In this document: in pieces, positions 1-8,873 of the stretch
How the letters are laid out: each line of letters opens with the position of its first letter
Position numbering within the stretch: the stretch's first letter is position 1
Notes under the pieces: generated by a model
The model's database searches: none
What the model saw: only the letters and a program-made list of their open reading frames with translations
What the model was told of the DNA's origin: nothing
NCBI RefSeq assembly: GCF_021184025.1
Contig: NZ_CP036537.1
Location: 3,348,001 to 3,412,000, forward strand
Direction: 5' to 3'
DNA length: 64,000 nt
From: Rhodopseudomonas boonkerdii
GTDB taxonomy: Bacteria > Pseudomonadota > Alphaproteobacteria > Rhizobiales > Xanthobacteraceae
Program-made: the position numbers and the translations under genes

Positions 1-807
1 GAAATCGAAACCGAAGAGACCGAAGGTCTCAATGACGAGGACGGTACGTCCGAAGCCTCTGCCGACAGCGAAGGCGGCGATCGCAAGCGCCGCCGTCGTC
101 GTCGCCGTCGCGGCCGTTCGGGCGAGACCCGCGAAGCGAGCGATATTCAGGTCAGCGATACCCATGTCATGACGGACGGGGCCATCGAAGCCGTTGGTGA
201 ACCCGCCGGCGACGAAGCCGAAGCCGAAGACGACGAGGCCGACGATCAACCGCGCGAGGCGCGCGACGATCAATCTGCGGATGGAGAGCGCCGTCCGCGC
301 CGCCGCGGCCGTCGTGGTGGTCGCCGCCGGCGTGGTGAGCGCCATGAAGGCAACGAGGAAGGTCTCGCTGGCTCGATCGCCGACGAACTCGCGGGTCCCT
401 CGGAGTCCGAAGCAAGCGTCGCCGTCGCCGATCTCGAAGGCGGCCATAACGGTCACGGCGACCAGCCGAGCGTCGAAGCTCAGCCGGTCCAGGCGCCGAC
501 GCGCGACCATGACTCGGTCCCGGTGTTCGCGCCCGCCGAGCCTGCTCCGGCCACGCCGGTTGCCGCTGCTTCCGAGCCTGCCACACCTGCGCAGGAAGAC
601 GAGAAGCCGGCCCGCCGCCGGTCCACGGTACGTGAGAAGGTGAGCTTCGCGACCTCCACTCCGGTCCCTGCCGAACCGGAAGCATCAGCGCCCGTCACTG
701 TTGTCGAAGAGCCAGCTGCGGTCACGCCGTCAGCTCCGGTGCCGGGCACCGAGGCCCCGCGCAAGGCCGGTTGGTGGTCACGTGCTTTTGGTGGCGGGAA
801 TAGCTGA
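1..807 (+). CDS. rne: Ribonuclease E, C-terminal part (5' end outside window)
   Basis: The reading frame is open from the first base and ends at a TGA at 805-807. The visible 268 residues are low-complexity: acidic Glu/Asp stretches alternate with Arg-rich blocks (for example GDRKRRRRRRRGR near the start and RRPRRRGRRGGRRRR further on), followed by an Ala/Pro/Val-rich stretch and a terminal GWWSRAFGG motif. This is the usual look of the disordered RNA-binding and degradosome-scaffold tail of alphaproteobacterial RNase E, including the aromatic C-terminus. The catalytic S1/DNase-I-like half is outside the window, so the call rests on tail composition and end motif. An inverted repeat with a T run follows the stop. 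Confidence 0.8.
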   Translation, partial: EIETEETEGLNDEDGTSEASADSEGGDRKRRRRRRRRGRSGETREASDIQVSDTHVMTDGAIEAVGEPAGDEAEAEDDEADDQPREARDDQSADGERRPRRRGRRGGRRRRGERHEGNEEGLAGSIADELAGPSESEASVAVADLEGGHNGHGDQPSVEAQPVQAPTRDHDSVPVFAPAEPAPATPVAAASEPATPAQEDEKPARRRSTVREKVSFATSTPVPAEPEASAPVTVVEEPAAVTPSAPVPGTEAPRKAGWWSRAFGGGNS

Positions 808-883
808 GCGCTAACGCTGCGTGACGATCAGGCAAAGCCCTGATCGGCGTTCTTAGCCACGCCAATCGACTATCGGAAAACAA

Positions 884-912
884 AAAGCCGCCCGGCAAAA
901 CCGGGCGGCTTT
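884..912. terminator. Bidirectional terminator between rne and dctA
   Basis: A perfect 12-bp inverted repeat (AAAGCCGCCCGG / CCGGGCGGCTTT) encloses a 5-base loop, with A and T runs at its edges. It lies between convergent genes and can serve both strands. Confidence 0.85.
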
Positions 913-935
913 CGAATTGCGGGTCGGGTGTGCGC

Positions 936-2273
936 TCAGCCCGTCGTGATCGCCGTTTCGACATCGGACGGATCGATGTCCTGGTTCAGCCGGGCGTGCA
1001 TCGTCTCCTTGTCGAGCTCGCCTTCCCACCACGACACGAACACGGCTGCGATGCCGTTGCCGGTGATGTTGGTGAGCGCGCGAACCTCGCTCATGAACTT
1101 GTCGATCGAGAATACGATTGCCATGCCCGGCACGAGGCGCGGATCGACCACGGCCAGGGTTGCCGCGAGGGTGATGAAGCCGGCGCCGGTGACGCCCGAG
1201 GCCCCCTTCGAGGTCAGCATCGCCACGATCAGAATCGTGATCTGCTGACCGAAAGACAGCTCAACGCCAAGCGCCTGTGCGATGAACAGCGTCGCCAGCG
1301 TCATGTAGATATTGGTGCCGTCGAGATTGAACGAATAGCCGGTCGGGACCACGAGGCCGACGACGGACTTCGAGCAGCCGAGACGCTGCAGCTTTTCCAT
1401 CAGCTGCGGCAGCGCGCTTTCCGAAGACGACGTGCCGAGCACGATCAGAAGCTCGTCCTTGATGTAGCGGATGAACTTGAAGATGCTGAAGCCGACGATG
1501 CGCGCGATGATGCCGAGCACGACCACCACGAACAGCAACGCAGTCCCGTAGAACAGCAGGATCAGGCTGAACAGGTTGGTCAGCGCGGCCGGGCCGAACT
1601 TGCCGATCGTATAGGCCATCGCACCGAACGCGCCGATCGGCGCCGCTTTCATGACGATGGCGATGACACCGAAAACGGCATGCGACGCATCATCGATGAT
1701 GTCGCGAAGCTTGTGGCCGCGCTCGCCTAGCGCCATCAGCGCGAAGCCGAACAGGATCGCGAACAGCAGCACCTGCAGGATGTCGCCCTTGGCGAAAGCG
1801 CCGACGACGCTGTCCGGAATGATGTTGAGCACGAAGTCCACCGACTTCTGCGCTTCCGCCTGCTTCACGTAACCGGCGACAGCCGCATTGGTGGGATCGA
1901 CCTTCGCTGTCAGGCCATGGCCAACCTGAAAGATATTGCCCATGACCAGGCCGAGCAGCAGCGCGAAGGTCGAGACGATCTCGAAATAGACCAACGCCTT
2001 GATGCCAACGCGGCCGACCTTCTTGGCGTCCTGGATATGCGCGATGCCGGAGACGACAGTGCAGAAGATGATCGGCGCGATCACCATCTTGATCAGCTTG
2101 ATGAAGCCGTCGCCGAGCGCCTTGATCCAGTCATTGGTCGCGAACTTGGGCTCCAGCCATCCGACCAGCACGCCGATAACGATGGCGATCAGCACCTGAA
2201 TATAGAGGACCTTGTACCAGGGCTTTTTCGCCTCTGAGACGCCCGCATGAGGCGCCACGGTAGTCACCGACAT
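936..2273 (-). CDS. dctA: C4-dicarboxylate:cation symporter DctA
   Basis: A 445-residue DAACS-family symporter, the normal length for DctA, which takes up succinate, fumarate and malate across the inner membrane. Many hydrophobic segments are visible from residue 22 on. The re-entrant loop signature TSSSESALP and the NLDGTNIYM motif of the substrate and cation site are both present, as is the [10 protein letters not shown] segment. The start is the first ATG after a GGGAG-like ribosome binding site at about 2284-2289. That site is the 3' arm of a small hairpin (2286-2307). The gene is monocistronic and ends at a shared terminator with rne. Confidence 0.93.
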   Translation of the reverse strand: MSVTTVAPHAGVSEAKKPWYKVLYIQVLIAIVIGVLVGWLEPKFATNDWIKALGDGFIKLIKMVIAPIIFCTVVSGIAHIQDAKKVGRVGIKALVYFEIVSTFALLLGLVMGNIFQVGHGLTAKVDPTNAAVAGYVKQAEAQKSVDFVLNIIPDSVVGAFAKGDILQVLLFAILFGFALMALGERGHKLRDIIDDASHAVFGVIAIVMKAAPIGAFGAMAYTIGKFGPAALTNLFSLILLFYGTALLFVVVVLGIIARIVGFSIFKFIRYIKDELLIVLGTSSSESALPQLMEKLQRLGCSKSVVGLVVPTGYSFNLDGTNIYMTLATLFIAQALGVELSFGQQITILIVAMLTSKGASGVTGAGFITLAATLAVVDPRLVPGMAIVFSIDKFMSEVRALTNITGNGIAAVFVSWWEGELDKETMHARLNQDIDPSDVETAITTG

Positions 2274-2285
2274 CGAACGTTATCT

Positions 2286-2307
2286 CCCAGTTCGTCGCAA
2301 AACTGGG
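2286..2307 (-). promoter_or_regulatory. Leader hairpin overlapping the dctA ribosome binding site
   Basis: CCCAGTT (2286-2292) and AACTGGG (2301-2307) form a 7-bp stem with an 8-base loop, about 13 bases upstream of the dctA ATG. The 3' arm in the mRNA contains the GGGAG that would pair with 16S rRNA, so the hairpin could dampen translation. The stem is short and the role is inferred. Confidence 0.35.
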
Positions 2308-2393
2308 GGTCCTTACACGCAAGAATGTCGCACCCGCAACCCGCCATACGGAATAAAATATCCGATCAGGCGAGCAATTGGTCGAATACACGC

Positions 2394-2984
2394 CTAGTTG
2401 TTGCGACGCCCCGCCGCACCATAGGCGAGCGGAATGAGCAATGCACCGATCGCATTCTTCAGCAGCGCGCCGACCAGGAACGGCGTTACGCCGACGATCA
2501 GCGCCTTGCCGATTCCGAGCCCGACGCCGAAGGCGAGCCAGGCCCAACCCATTGCAAGGATGACGAAATGTCCGATGGCCATGGCGATGAACAGCCAGCC
2601 GACCGAGCGATCCCAACCGCGCTCGGCCAGCCAGCCGGTGATGAAGGCCGCGACGACGAAGCCGAACAGAAAGCCCGCGGTTGCCCCGAACAGCGGTTTC
2701 AGCCCCCCTGCCGGACCGGCAAAAACGGGCAATCCGCAAGCACCGACAATAAGATAAAGCACGAGGGTCGCTGTCCCCAGCCGCCAGCCATAGGCGGCCC
2801 CGACCATCAGAACGACCAGTGTCTGCAGCGTCATCGGCACGAACGGCAGCGGCAGGTTCACCTTGGCCGACAGGGCCAGAAGCACGACGCCGGCGACGGC
2901 GAGGATGGCCGCGCGCCACAAGGCGGCCGCTGGTTTGCCGCTGGACGGCCACAGGACCGCTGCGATCGGAGATTGCACGCTCAT
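2394..2984 (-). CDS. bioY: Biotin transporter BioY (ECF S component)
   Basis: A 196-residue integral membrane protein of the BioY family, the substrate-binding subunit for biotin in ECF transporters. Typical features are KVNLPLPFVPMTLQTLVVLM near the first transmembrane segment, then GAAYGWRLG, GGLKPLFGATAGFLFGF and about six hydrophobic helices. The start is the ATG at 2984 (MSVQSPIAAV); the longer open frame upstream runs antisense-like through the aminotransferase gene. The stop of the upstream aminotransferase lies one base before this start, so the two are co-transcribed. No ATPase or T subunit is nearby, as is common for solitary BioY. Confidence 0.9.
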   Translation of the reverse strand: MSVQSPIAAVLWPSSGKPAAALWRAAILAVAGVVLLALSAKVNLPLPFVPMTLQTLVVLMVGAAYGWRLGTATLVLYLIVGACGLPVFAGPAGGLKPLFGATAGFLFGFVVAAFITGWLAERGWDRSVGWLFIAMAIGHFVILAMGWAWLAFGVGLGIGKALIVGVTPFLVGALLKNAIGALLIPLAYGAAGRRNN

Positions 2985-2985
2985 C

Positions 2986-4173
2986 TCAGGCCAGCCACTT
3001 GCAGATGCGCGCGACGGCATCCTGCATCTCCGCGCTGGAGCGCGCATAAGAGAGGCGGATGAAGGACTTACCGTGGAACGGATCGAAATCGGCGCCCGGC
3101 GTCGCGGCCACATGGGCCTGTTCGAGCATCTGTTTGGCGAATTCGAAGCTGTCGTCGGTAAAGCGCGAAACATTCGCGTAAAGATAGAATGCACCGTCCG
3201 CCGGCAAGAAATCCGTGAGGCCGCCTTGCGGCAATCCGGTGGTTAGAATGCGGCGGTTCTCCTGATAGCCGTGCTTGATTTCCTCCATCTCCGCCGCCCC
3301 TTCGAACGCGGCCTCGGCCGCGATCTGGGACAAGGTGGGAACCGAGATGGACAGATTCTGCTGCAACCGTTCCATGGAGCGAACAAGCGGCGGCGGCACC
3401 ACCATCCAGCCGACCCGCCAGCCGGTCATGCAGAAGTATTTCGAGAATGAATTGATGATGAGCGCATTGGGCGACAGTTCCGCCGCCGTCACTGCCGGAA
3501 ATGCATAATCGAGGCCGTGATAGATTTCGTCGGAGATGAAGCGGATGCCTTCGCTCTCGGCGGCGGCGATCAGACTGCTCAAAGCTTCCCGCGACATCAT
3601 GGTGCCGGTGGGATTGGCGGGGCTTGCGACCAGCACGCCCTTCAACGGCTTCTTACGATGCTCGGCAAGCAGGGCTTCGCCGGTCAACGCATGGCGCGTC
3701 TCCGCATGCGTCTCGATCAATACCGGCTCGCAGCCGAGCGCGGTGAGAATGTGCCGATACGGCGGATAGCCGGGGGCTGTGATGGCGACGCGATCACCCG
3801 GCTCGAACAGCGCAAGGAAAGCGAGAATGAACGCGCCCGACGAGCCGGTCGTCACCACGATCTGCCCGGGATCGACGTCGCAGCCATAAGCGTCGCGATA
3901 ATGCCGTGCGATGCGCGCGCGCAGCGATGGCGTGCCAAGCGCGGCAGTATATTCAACCTGTCCCCGCGCCAGCGCTTCCTGCGCCGCCTTGATCGCCGTC
4001 TGCGGCGCCGGTGCGGCGGGCTGGCCGACCTCCATATGGATCACATGGCCGCCCGATGCCTCGATGCGGGCTGCGGCGGCCATCACATCCATCACCATGA
4101 AGGAGGGAACGTCGCTGCGACCGGATGCCGTCAGGAGACTCTTGGCGCGCGCACGGAGGATCGTATCGGACAT
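2986..4173 (-). CDS. PLP-dependent class I/II aminotransferase
   Basis: A 395-residue fold-type I aminotransferase. The PLP lysine is Lys245 in NSFSKYFCMTGWRVGW. Asn187 (ASPANPTG) and Asp215 (FISDEIYHG) are the usual pyridine-ring contacts, and YTAALGTPSLR near residue 75 is the substrate-side motif. It belongs to the aspartate/aromatic aminotransferase superfamily, but substrate cannot be read from sequence. It is the first gene of a two-gene unit with bioY. That suggests, but does not prove, a link to biotin or amino-acid supply. It is divergent from the M48 protease gene across a 118-bp gap. Confidence 0.88.
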   Translation of the reverse strand: MSDTILRARAKSLLTASGRSDVPSFMVMDVMAAAARIEASGGHVIHMEVGQPAAPAPQTAIKAAQEALARGQVEYTAALGTPSLRARIARHYRDAYGCDVDPGQIVVTTGSSGAFILAFLALFEPGDRVAITAPGYPPYRHILTALGCEPVLIETHAETRHALTGEALLAEHRKKPLKGVLVASPANPTGTMMSREALSSLIAAAESEGIRFISDEIYHGLDYAFPAVTAAELSPNALIINSFSKYFCMTGWRVGWMVVPPPLVRSMERLQQNLSISVPTLSQIAAEAAFEGAAEMEEIKHGYQENRRILTTGLPQGGLTDFLPADGAFYLYANVSRFTDDSFEFAKQMLEQAHVAATPGADFDPFHGKSFIRLSYARSSAEMQDAVARICKWLA

Positions 4174-4291
4174 CGTATCGAACCTGGAAATCTGCTATCT
4201 GCGCGGCGAGAAAACCGCTGCGGACAGGCGCGCCGCGCTCCCGCCGCAATATTGAACTGTACCGGCTTATCGCGAATCCGGACCCCGGCCA

Positions 4292-5695
4292 ATGATGAAA
4301 GACCTGCACCTGCAGCCTCAAAAGGCTGCACCCCGGCTGTTCTCCCGGCTGACTGCCCTGCTCACCGCCGCCGCGATCGCGCTGGCGCCGCTTCCCGCCA
4401 GCCCCCAGCAGGGCGACGTGCGCCTGCTGCGCGATGCCGAGATCGAGCAGCTCCTGCGCGACTATACGCGCCCGATCCTGCGCGCCGCCGGGCTCGAGAA
4501 GCAGAACATCCAGGTCGTCATCATCAACAATCCGACGTTCAACGCCTTCGTCGCTGACGGTCGCCGCATCTTCGTCAATTACGGCGCGCTGATGCAGTCA
4601 CAGACGCCGAACCAGATCATCGGCGTGCTCGCGCATGAAACCGGCCATCTCGCCGGCGGCCATCTGTCGAAACTGCGCCAGCGCCTCGCCGAAGCGCAGA
4701 CGCAGATGATCATTGCCATGCTGCTGGGCGTCGGCGCCATGGCGGCTGGCGCGCGCGGCGGCAATTCCAATAGCAACATGAGCAATGTCGGCGCCGCCGC
4801 GGTGGCCGCGCCGCAGGCGATGATGATGAACACCATGCTCGCCTATCAGCGCCAGCATGAAGAAAATGCGGACCGTGCCGGGGTCAAATATCTGACGCAG
4901 ACCGGCCAATCCGCGAAAGGCATGTACGAGACCTTTAAGCGCTTCTCGTCAGACAGCCTGTTCGCGGCGCGCGGCAGCGATCCCTACATGCAGTCGCATC
5001 CGATGCCGCAGGAACGTGTCGCCGCGCTCGAAGAGCTCGCCAAGGCCAGCCCCTATTGGGACAAGAAGGACGACCCGGCGCTGCAGCTGCGCCACGATTT
5101 GATGCGCGCGAAAACCTCGGGTTTCATGGAGCAGCGCGACACCGTGCTGCGCCGCTATCCGCCATCCGACACCAGCCTGCCCGCGCAATATGCCCGCGCC
5201 ATCGCCACCTATCGCCATGGCGATCTCACGGTCGCCATCGGACAGATCGACCAGCTCATCAAGGCGCAGCCGAACAATCCGTATTTCCACGAATTGCGCG
5301 GCCAGGCCCTGCTCGAAGGCGGCAAGCCCAACGAGGCGATCGCCCCCCTGCGCCGCGCCGTCCAGCTGTCGAGCAACGCGCCACTGATCGAAATGATGCT
5401 CGGCCAGGCCCTCGTCGCAACCGACAACAAGGCCTATACCGACGAAGCCATTCGCATTCTCAAGGCCGCCATCGCCCGCGAAGGCGAAGCATCGGCGGGT
5501 TACCAGCAGCTCGCCATGGCCTATGGCCGCAAGGGCGAACTCGCGGAAGCGGATCTGGCATCGGCGCAGGCCGCATTCTTGCGTGGCGACAACAAGACCG
5601 CGCGCGATCTCGCCTCGCGTGCGAAGGCACGGTTTGCGGTGGGCACGCCCGGCTGGGTGAAGGCGGACGATATCATTGCGGCGAAGATGAAGTAG
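4292..5695 (+). CDS. M48 metalloprotease with TPR repeats (BepA/YfgC-like)
   Basis: A 467-residue exported zinc protease. The N-terminus (to about residue 39) is a signal peptide ending in PASPQQ. The catalytic motif HETGH is residues 115-119, and Glu190 in HEENADRAG is the expected third zinc ligand. Residues from about 265 to the end form TPR-like helical repeats (for example NPYFHELRGQALLEGGKPNEAI). This architecture is that of BepA/YfgC, a periplasmic protease and chaperone acting on outer-membrane proteins. Two adjacent ATGs start the frame. The gene belongs to the ancestral string M48-DsbA-aroQ-accBC discussed in the findings. Confidence 0.9.
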   Translation: MMKDLHLQPQKAAPRLFSRLTALLTAAAIALAPLPASPQQGDVRLLRDAEIEQLLRDYTRPILRAAGLEKQNIQVVIINNPTFNAFVADGRRIFVNYGALMQSQTPNQIIGVLAHETGHLAGGHLSKLRQRLAEAQTQMIIAMLLGVGAMAAGARGGNSNSNMSNVGAAAVAAPQAMMMNTMLAYQRQHEENADRAGVKYLTQTGQSAKGMYETFKRFSSDSLFAARGSDPYMQSHPMPQERVAALEELAKASPYWDKKDDPALQLRHDLMRAKTSGFMEQRDTVLRRYPPSDTSLPAQYARAIATYRHGDLTVAIGQIDQLIKAQPNNPYFHELRGQALLEGGKPNEAIAPLRRAVQLSSNAPLIEMMLGQALVATDNKAYTDEAIRILKAAIAREGEASAGYQQLAMAYGRKGELAEADLASAQAAFLRGDNKTARDLASRAKARFAVGTPGWVKADDIIAAKMK

Positions 5696-5728
5696 GAGCG
5701 GTTGAGCGCAGCGATATCCGTCCCGCGG
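5693..5728. repeat. Degenerate REP-like element
   Basis: GTAGGAGCGGTTGAGCGCAG followed by CGATATCCGTCCC resembles the REP unit repeated around the RAYT gene (TAGGATGGGTTGAGCGCAG, then CGATACCCATC). It sits directly over the stop of the M48 gene. Several positions differ, so it is likely a decayed copy. Confidence 0.45.
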
Positions 5729-5735
5729 TTACTTG

Positions 5736-6209
5736 CTACTTGTAAAATCCGTCGCGGAGATGGATGCCGTGTTCGAGCCAGACTTTCATGGCGCACAACA
5801 TGCCCGTCCATCCTTCGCAATTGCCGTAGGATGCCGAACGTCCTTCCGGGTTATCCAGCCATCCCTCTTCCGTGATCTCGACCAGCGTCCGACCGTCATC
5901 GGTGGAGGCGAAAGTCATCGTGACCTTCGTATTGTTGCTCCCCGAAGCGTCGGCTTCGACTGCAGTGGCCTCGCCGTCCCAGCGCAGCACGATCCGCCTG
6001 TCCTTCTCAACCTCGGTGACATGAACCGGAAAGGCGCCGGGGAAATCGTGGAAATCCCAGGTCACGACGGCCCCGGTTTCCAGCCGTCCTTTCGCACCGC
6101 CGGTCGTGAAAAATTCCGACAATTGCTCGGGATTGACGACAGCCTCGAACACTTCGCTGACGGGCTTGGCGATCCGCCCCTTGATGGTGAACCTCGGTGC
6201 CATGGACAT
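5736..6209 (-). CDS. SRPBCC/AHSA1-family protein
   Basis: A 157-residue START-like (SRPBCC) protein of the Aha1/AHSA1 type. It starts APRFTIKGRIAKPVSEVFEA and shows PEQLSEFFTTGGAKG, the tract WDFHDFPG, and a C-terminal EEGWLDNPEG, followed by WTGMLCAMKVWLEHG. The family binds hydrophobic ligands; the specific ligand is unknown. It is transcribed divergently from an ArsR-type regulator 42 bp away. ArsR-SRPBCC pairing is a very common arrangement and suggests control by that regulator through the dyad at 6236-6251. Confidence 0.85.
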   Translation of the reverse strand: MSMAPRFTIKGRIAKPVSEVFEAVVNPEQLSEFFTTGGAKGRLETGAVVTWDFHDFPGAFPVHVTEVEKDRRIVLRWDGEATAVEADASGSNNTKVTMTFASTDDGRTLVEITEEGWLDNPEGRSASYGNCEGWTGMLCAMKVWLEHGIHLRDGFYK

Positions 6210-6235
6210 CCTCCTCTTGTTTCATTCGACAATAG

Positions 6236-6251
6236 GTTATATATTTATAAC
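6236..6251. promoter_or_regulatory. Putative ArsR-family operator
   Basis: GTTATA-TATT-TATAAC is a perfect dyad of 6-bp arms lying in the 42-bp gap between the divergent SRPBCC and ArsR genes, immediately before the ArsR start codon. AT-rich imperfect dyads of this kind are typical ArsR operators; binding by this protein is inferred. Confidence 0.55.
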
Positions 6252-6599
6252 ATGTCAAATGACGAGAAAGACGACCTGTTGTTCCGGGCTCTGGCCCATC
6301 GTGCACGGCGGCGGATGGTCGATGCGCTCAAGACAGGCGCCAAGACGACGGGAATGCTATGCGAGCTGTTTCCCGAGCTGGATCGCTGCACGGTGATGCA
6401 ACATCTAAAAGTTTTGGACGAAGCCGGCCTCCTCATCATCGAGCGCCGCGGGCGCGAGCGATGGAACCAGCTCGACGCGCTGCCGATCCACGCCATCCAC
6501 GAACGCTGGATCGGTCCTTATGCGGCCTATGCGGCTTCCATGCTCGGCAAGCTGAAACATGCAAGTGAGCGCAAGGAACTGGTTAGCCAGTCATCCTAG
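6252..6599 (+). CDS. ArsR-family winged-helix regulator
   Basis: A 115-residue ArsR-type regulator. The start chosen is the ATG at 6252 (MSNDEKDDLLFRALAHRARR), because the longer open frame upstream overlaps the divergent gene. The HTH includes CTVMQHLKVLDEAGLLIIER, and the wing follows in RRGRERWNQLDALPI. No Cys-pair metal site of the ArsR/SmtB sensors is evident (one Cys in MLCELF, one in RCTV). It is therefore more likely of the non-metal subclass that pairs with AHSA1/SRPBCC proteins. Confidence 0.85.
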   Translation: MSNDEKDDLLFRALAHRARRRMVDALKTGAKTTGMLCELFPELDRCTVMQHLKVLDEAGLLIIERRGRERWNQLDALPIHAIHERWIGPYAAYAASMLGKLKHASERKELVSQSS

Positions 6600-6723
6600 A
6601 TCGCGGTTGGTTGGGGTGAGACGAAAGCCCATCGATCGGTCGCGCTACTATTGCGCGATGTCTTCGCGACAGCGCAGTGCCATTGCAGGTCTTGAATGGG
6701 CACTCCGCCGTTCTCGGCCGGAG

Positions 6724-6820
6724 GTAGGATGGGTTGAGCGCAGGCGCGCAGCGCCGGAGCGATACCCATCGGAGCTGGGCGCTTGCGGTGATGGGGATCG
6801 CTGCGCTCTACCCATCCTAC
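6724..6820. repeat. REP/BIME element downstream of the RAYT gene
   Basis: Two inverted REP units face each other: TAGGATGGGTTGAGCGCAG at the left end and CTGCGCTCTACCCATCCTAC at the right end, separated by a GC-rich spacer. It ends 14 bp from the stop of the RAYT transposase gene. A further degenerate unit may lie at about 6605-6635. Confidence 0.75.
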
Positions 6821-6834
6821 GCGCTGCGAGCCGT

Positions 6835-7371
6835 CTACGGATCGGGGCGTTCGCCGAAACTGACGCCGATTTCGGATACATCTCCCGCCCAATCCTTGGG
6901 ATAAATCCCACGCGCGACAAAGCGGTGAAACGACGAATAAGGCCAGTCCCTCACCCGCGTGACATGCCCGTGTTTCACCGGATTGAAATGGATGTAGTCA
7001 ACATGACGCTCGTAGTCGCGTTCATCCCGGATCGTGTGTTCCCAGAACCGGCGCTGCCAGATGCCGCGTTCGCCTCTCAATATCCGGCTTCTCGACACGT
7101 CCTCGCCAAGGGCCACGTGCCGCGAGAAATACGCCTTGATTAGCCGCCAGCGTGTGGCGAAATCCGCGTCACCCTCCGGCAGCGTCCAGATCGCATGTAG
7201 ATGATCCGGCAACACCACGATCGCATCCATCGTGAAAGGCCGTCGCACCGAACGAAAAGCGCCGCGCAAATGATCCGCATGTTCGGTCAGCAACTGCCGC
7301 CGCCGATCCGCGAGATTGACCGTGAAGAAGAAGCAGCCTCCCGAAACGACGCTGCGGCGGTAACTTGTCAC
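6835..7371 (-). CDS. REP-associated tyrosine transposase (RAYT)
   Basis: A 178-residue Y1/HUH-superfamily transposase of the RAYT (IS200-like, TnpA_REP) group. The metal-binding HUH motif is His57-Leu-His59 in VVLPDHLHAIW. The family signature DYIHFNPVKHG lies near residue 120, with WPYSSF after it. RAYTs nick single-stranded REP hairpins and are single-copy chromosomal genes bounded by REPs. Here a REP pair lies on each side (6724-6820 and 7428-7504) and a third set is 15 kb away at 22718, which supports the call. It appears intact. Confidence 0.9.
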   Translation of the reverse strand: MTSYRRSVVSGGCFFFTVNLADRRRQLLTEHADHLRGAFRSVRRPFTMDAIVVLPDHLHAIWTLPEGDADFATRWRLIKAYFSRHVALGEDVSRSRILRGERGIWQRRFWEHTIRDERDYERHVDYIHFNPVKHGHVTRVRDWPYSSFHRFVARGIYPKDWAGDVSEIGVSFGERPDP

Positions 7372-7427
7372 CAGTGCCCCTCCCCCGAGACCTCACGCCG
7401 ATGAGAATAGCACCAATTGACGTCCGC

Positions 7428-7504
7428 AGGATGGGTTGAGCGCAGCGATACCCATCAATGCCGGGCGTAGGGGGTGATGGGTATCGCTGCGCTCAACCCA
7501 TCCT
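7428..7504. repeat. REP pair (BIME) upstream of the RAYT gene
   Basis: A perfect 30-bp inverted repeat occupies 7428-7457 and 7475-7504, separated by 17 bases. Each arm contains AGGATGGGTTGAGCGCAGCG and ends with ATACCCATCA (read outward in). This is the best-preserved REP pair in the window and probably the closest to the RAYT target. Confidence 0.85.
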
Positions 7505-7713
7505 ACGATCACGCCAGCCGGCAGACATAGCGCGAGCCGCGGGCCGAACAAGCGAAGATGCCCGATTTATGCGACGCACAGTCAGGTCCACGAGCCGTTG
7601 CCCCCGCCGGCTGACATAAAGTGCAACAAACGGCACCCCCACAGCAACGTTCTGCAATCTACGCGACAATTTCTGGCGCTACGCCGCGTCTGCACAACCC
7701 CGGGGGCATTCTT

Positions 7714-8055
7714 ATGCGCGCGACGACGACCAGCATCGTCCTGAAGCTTCTCTGTATCCACGCACGCCGCGCCGACATGCTGACAAGCAAGCCGCGCGTC
7801 GCGGCATCGGGCGACGCCTACGACCTCGCCTGCGAGTTCGGCGCCGATTTCAGCAAGCTGCTCATCACCGGCAGCAATCCGTTCGACAACAGGCTGGCTC
7901 TGCCGAGCATGCAGCGCGTGCAGTCGGCATTCGGCGGAAAGCCGAAATATGCTGCGTGCGACGCCTTCGGACGTACCGGCGTCCCCGCATTCATCGGCGG
8001 TAGAATGGGCGCACCTCCGGAATGGAGCGACGATGCGAAACCAGTGCCCCACTAA
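7714..8055 (+). CDS. Hypothetical protein, 113 aa
   Basis: I do not recognise this protein. From the ATG at 7714 (MRATTTSIVLKLL) the frame is strongly GC3-biased like the neighbouring genes, which is the main argument that it is coding. An in-frame start at 7621 would add 31 residues. No signal peptide, membrane segment or catalytic motif is obvious. It precedes the response regulator at 8154 in the same direction. A reverse-strand frame over the same bases looks less gene-like. Confidence 0.4.
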   Translation: MRATTTSIVLKLLCIHARRADMLTSKPRVAASGDAYDLACEFGADFSKLLITGSNPFDNRLALPSMQRVQSAFGGKPKYAACDAFGRTGVPAFIGGRMGAPPEWSDDAKPVPH

Positions 8056-8153
8056 CCGCCCACACGACAGGCAGTGGCGCATCCATGGCCGGAGCCGATA
8101 TGCTGCGACCGGCCTCCCCGCGGGGTGCATGCTGCCAAAAGCCGGTACCTTCG

Positions 8154-8873
8154 ATGCAGAACATGTCGCACATCCTCATCGTCGATGACGATCTCGAAAT
8201 ACGGAAACTGCTGGGGCGCTATCTGACCGAGCAAGGCTATCGCGTGTCGATTGCATCGGACCGACGCACCATGAACGAGAGCCTGCAGAACAACGAGATC
8301 AGCCTCATCGTGCTCGATGTCCTGCTGCCGGATGGATCGGGGCTGAATATCTGCCAGGACCTCAGACGTGACGGGTCCGAAGTGCCCGTTATCCTTCTGA
8401 CGGCGCTGAAGGAGGATATCGACCGGATCATCGGCCTCGAAATCGGCGCCGACGATTATCTTGGCAAGCCCTTCAATCCGCGCGAACTGCTCGCCCGCAT
8501 CCGCGCCGTGCTCCGGCGCCGGGTGACGCAGGACATCCAGCTGGCGCAAGTGCGCGAATATCGCTTCAGCGGATTCACGCTTCGACCCGGCACCCGCCAG
8601 CTGATGCATGACAGCGGGGAATCCATAGACCTCACCACAGCCGAATTCGAACTGCTCACCGTGCTCGTCAAACGACCGGGGCGACTGCTGTCGCGCGACC
8701 AGCTCATTGGATTGACGAACCGCAAATCGGACGACGTCTTCGATCGCTCGGTCGATGTGTTGATGAGCCGGCTGCGCAAGAAAATGGGCGACAGCGATCT
8801 CCTGATCAAGACCATCCGCAACGGCGGCTATATGTTCACGGCGCGCGTTGAAATGATGGGCGCTGACTCATGA
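8154..8873 (+). CDS. OmpR-family response regulator
   Basis: About 239 residues: a receiver domain with DDD acid pocket at residues 11-13, phosphoacceptor Asp55 (IVLDVLLPDGSG) and the conserved Lys in LGKPFNPREL, then a C-terminal winged helix (LTTAEFELLTVL, SVDVLMSRLRKKM). The start at 8154 (MQNMSHILIVDD) gives a normal length; the frame is open further upstream to 8022 but that segment is poor in family features. The stop overlaps the start of the sensor kinase by 4 bases (ATGA), so the two form a classic translationally coupled two-component operon. Confidence 0.9.
   Translation: MQNMSHILIVDDDLEIRKLLGRYLTEQGYRVSIASDRRTMNESLQNNEISLIVLDVLLPDGSGLNICQDLRRDGSEVPVILLTALKEDIDRIIGLEIGADDYLGKPFNPRELLARIRAVLRRRVTQDIQLAQVREYRFSGFTLRPGTRQLMHDSGESIDLTTAEFELLTVLVKRPGRLLSRDQLIGLTNRKSDDVFDRSVDVLMSRLRKKMGDSDLLIKTIRNGGYMFTARVEMMGADS

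Noticed and set aside
5733..6251. N-terminal extension of the ArsR-family frame
   Set aside because: It is antisense to the complete SRPBCC gene, and the ArsR domain begins right at the ATG at 6252.
7582..8130. A 182-codon minus-strand frame overlapping the hypothetical gene at 7714
   Set aside because: Arg/Cys-rich composition and weaker codon bias than the plus-strand frame over the same bases; no start signal.
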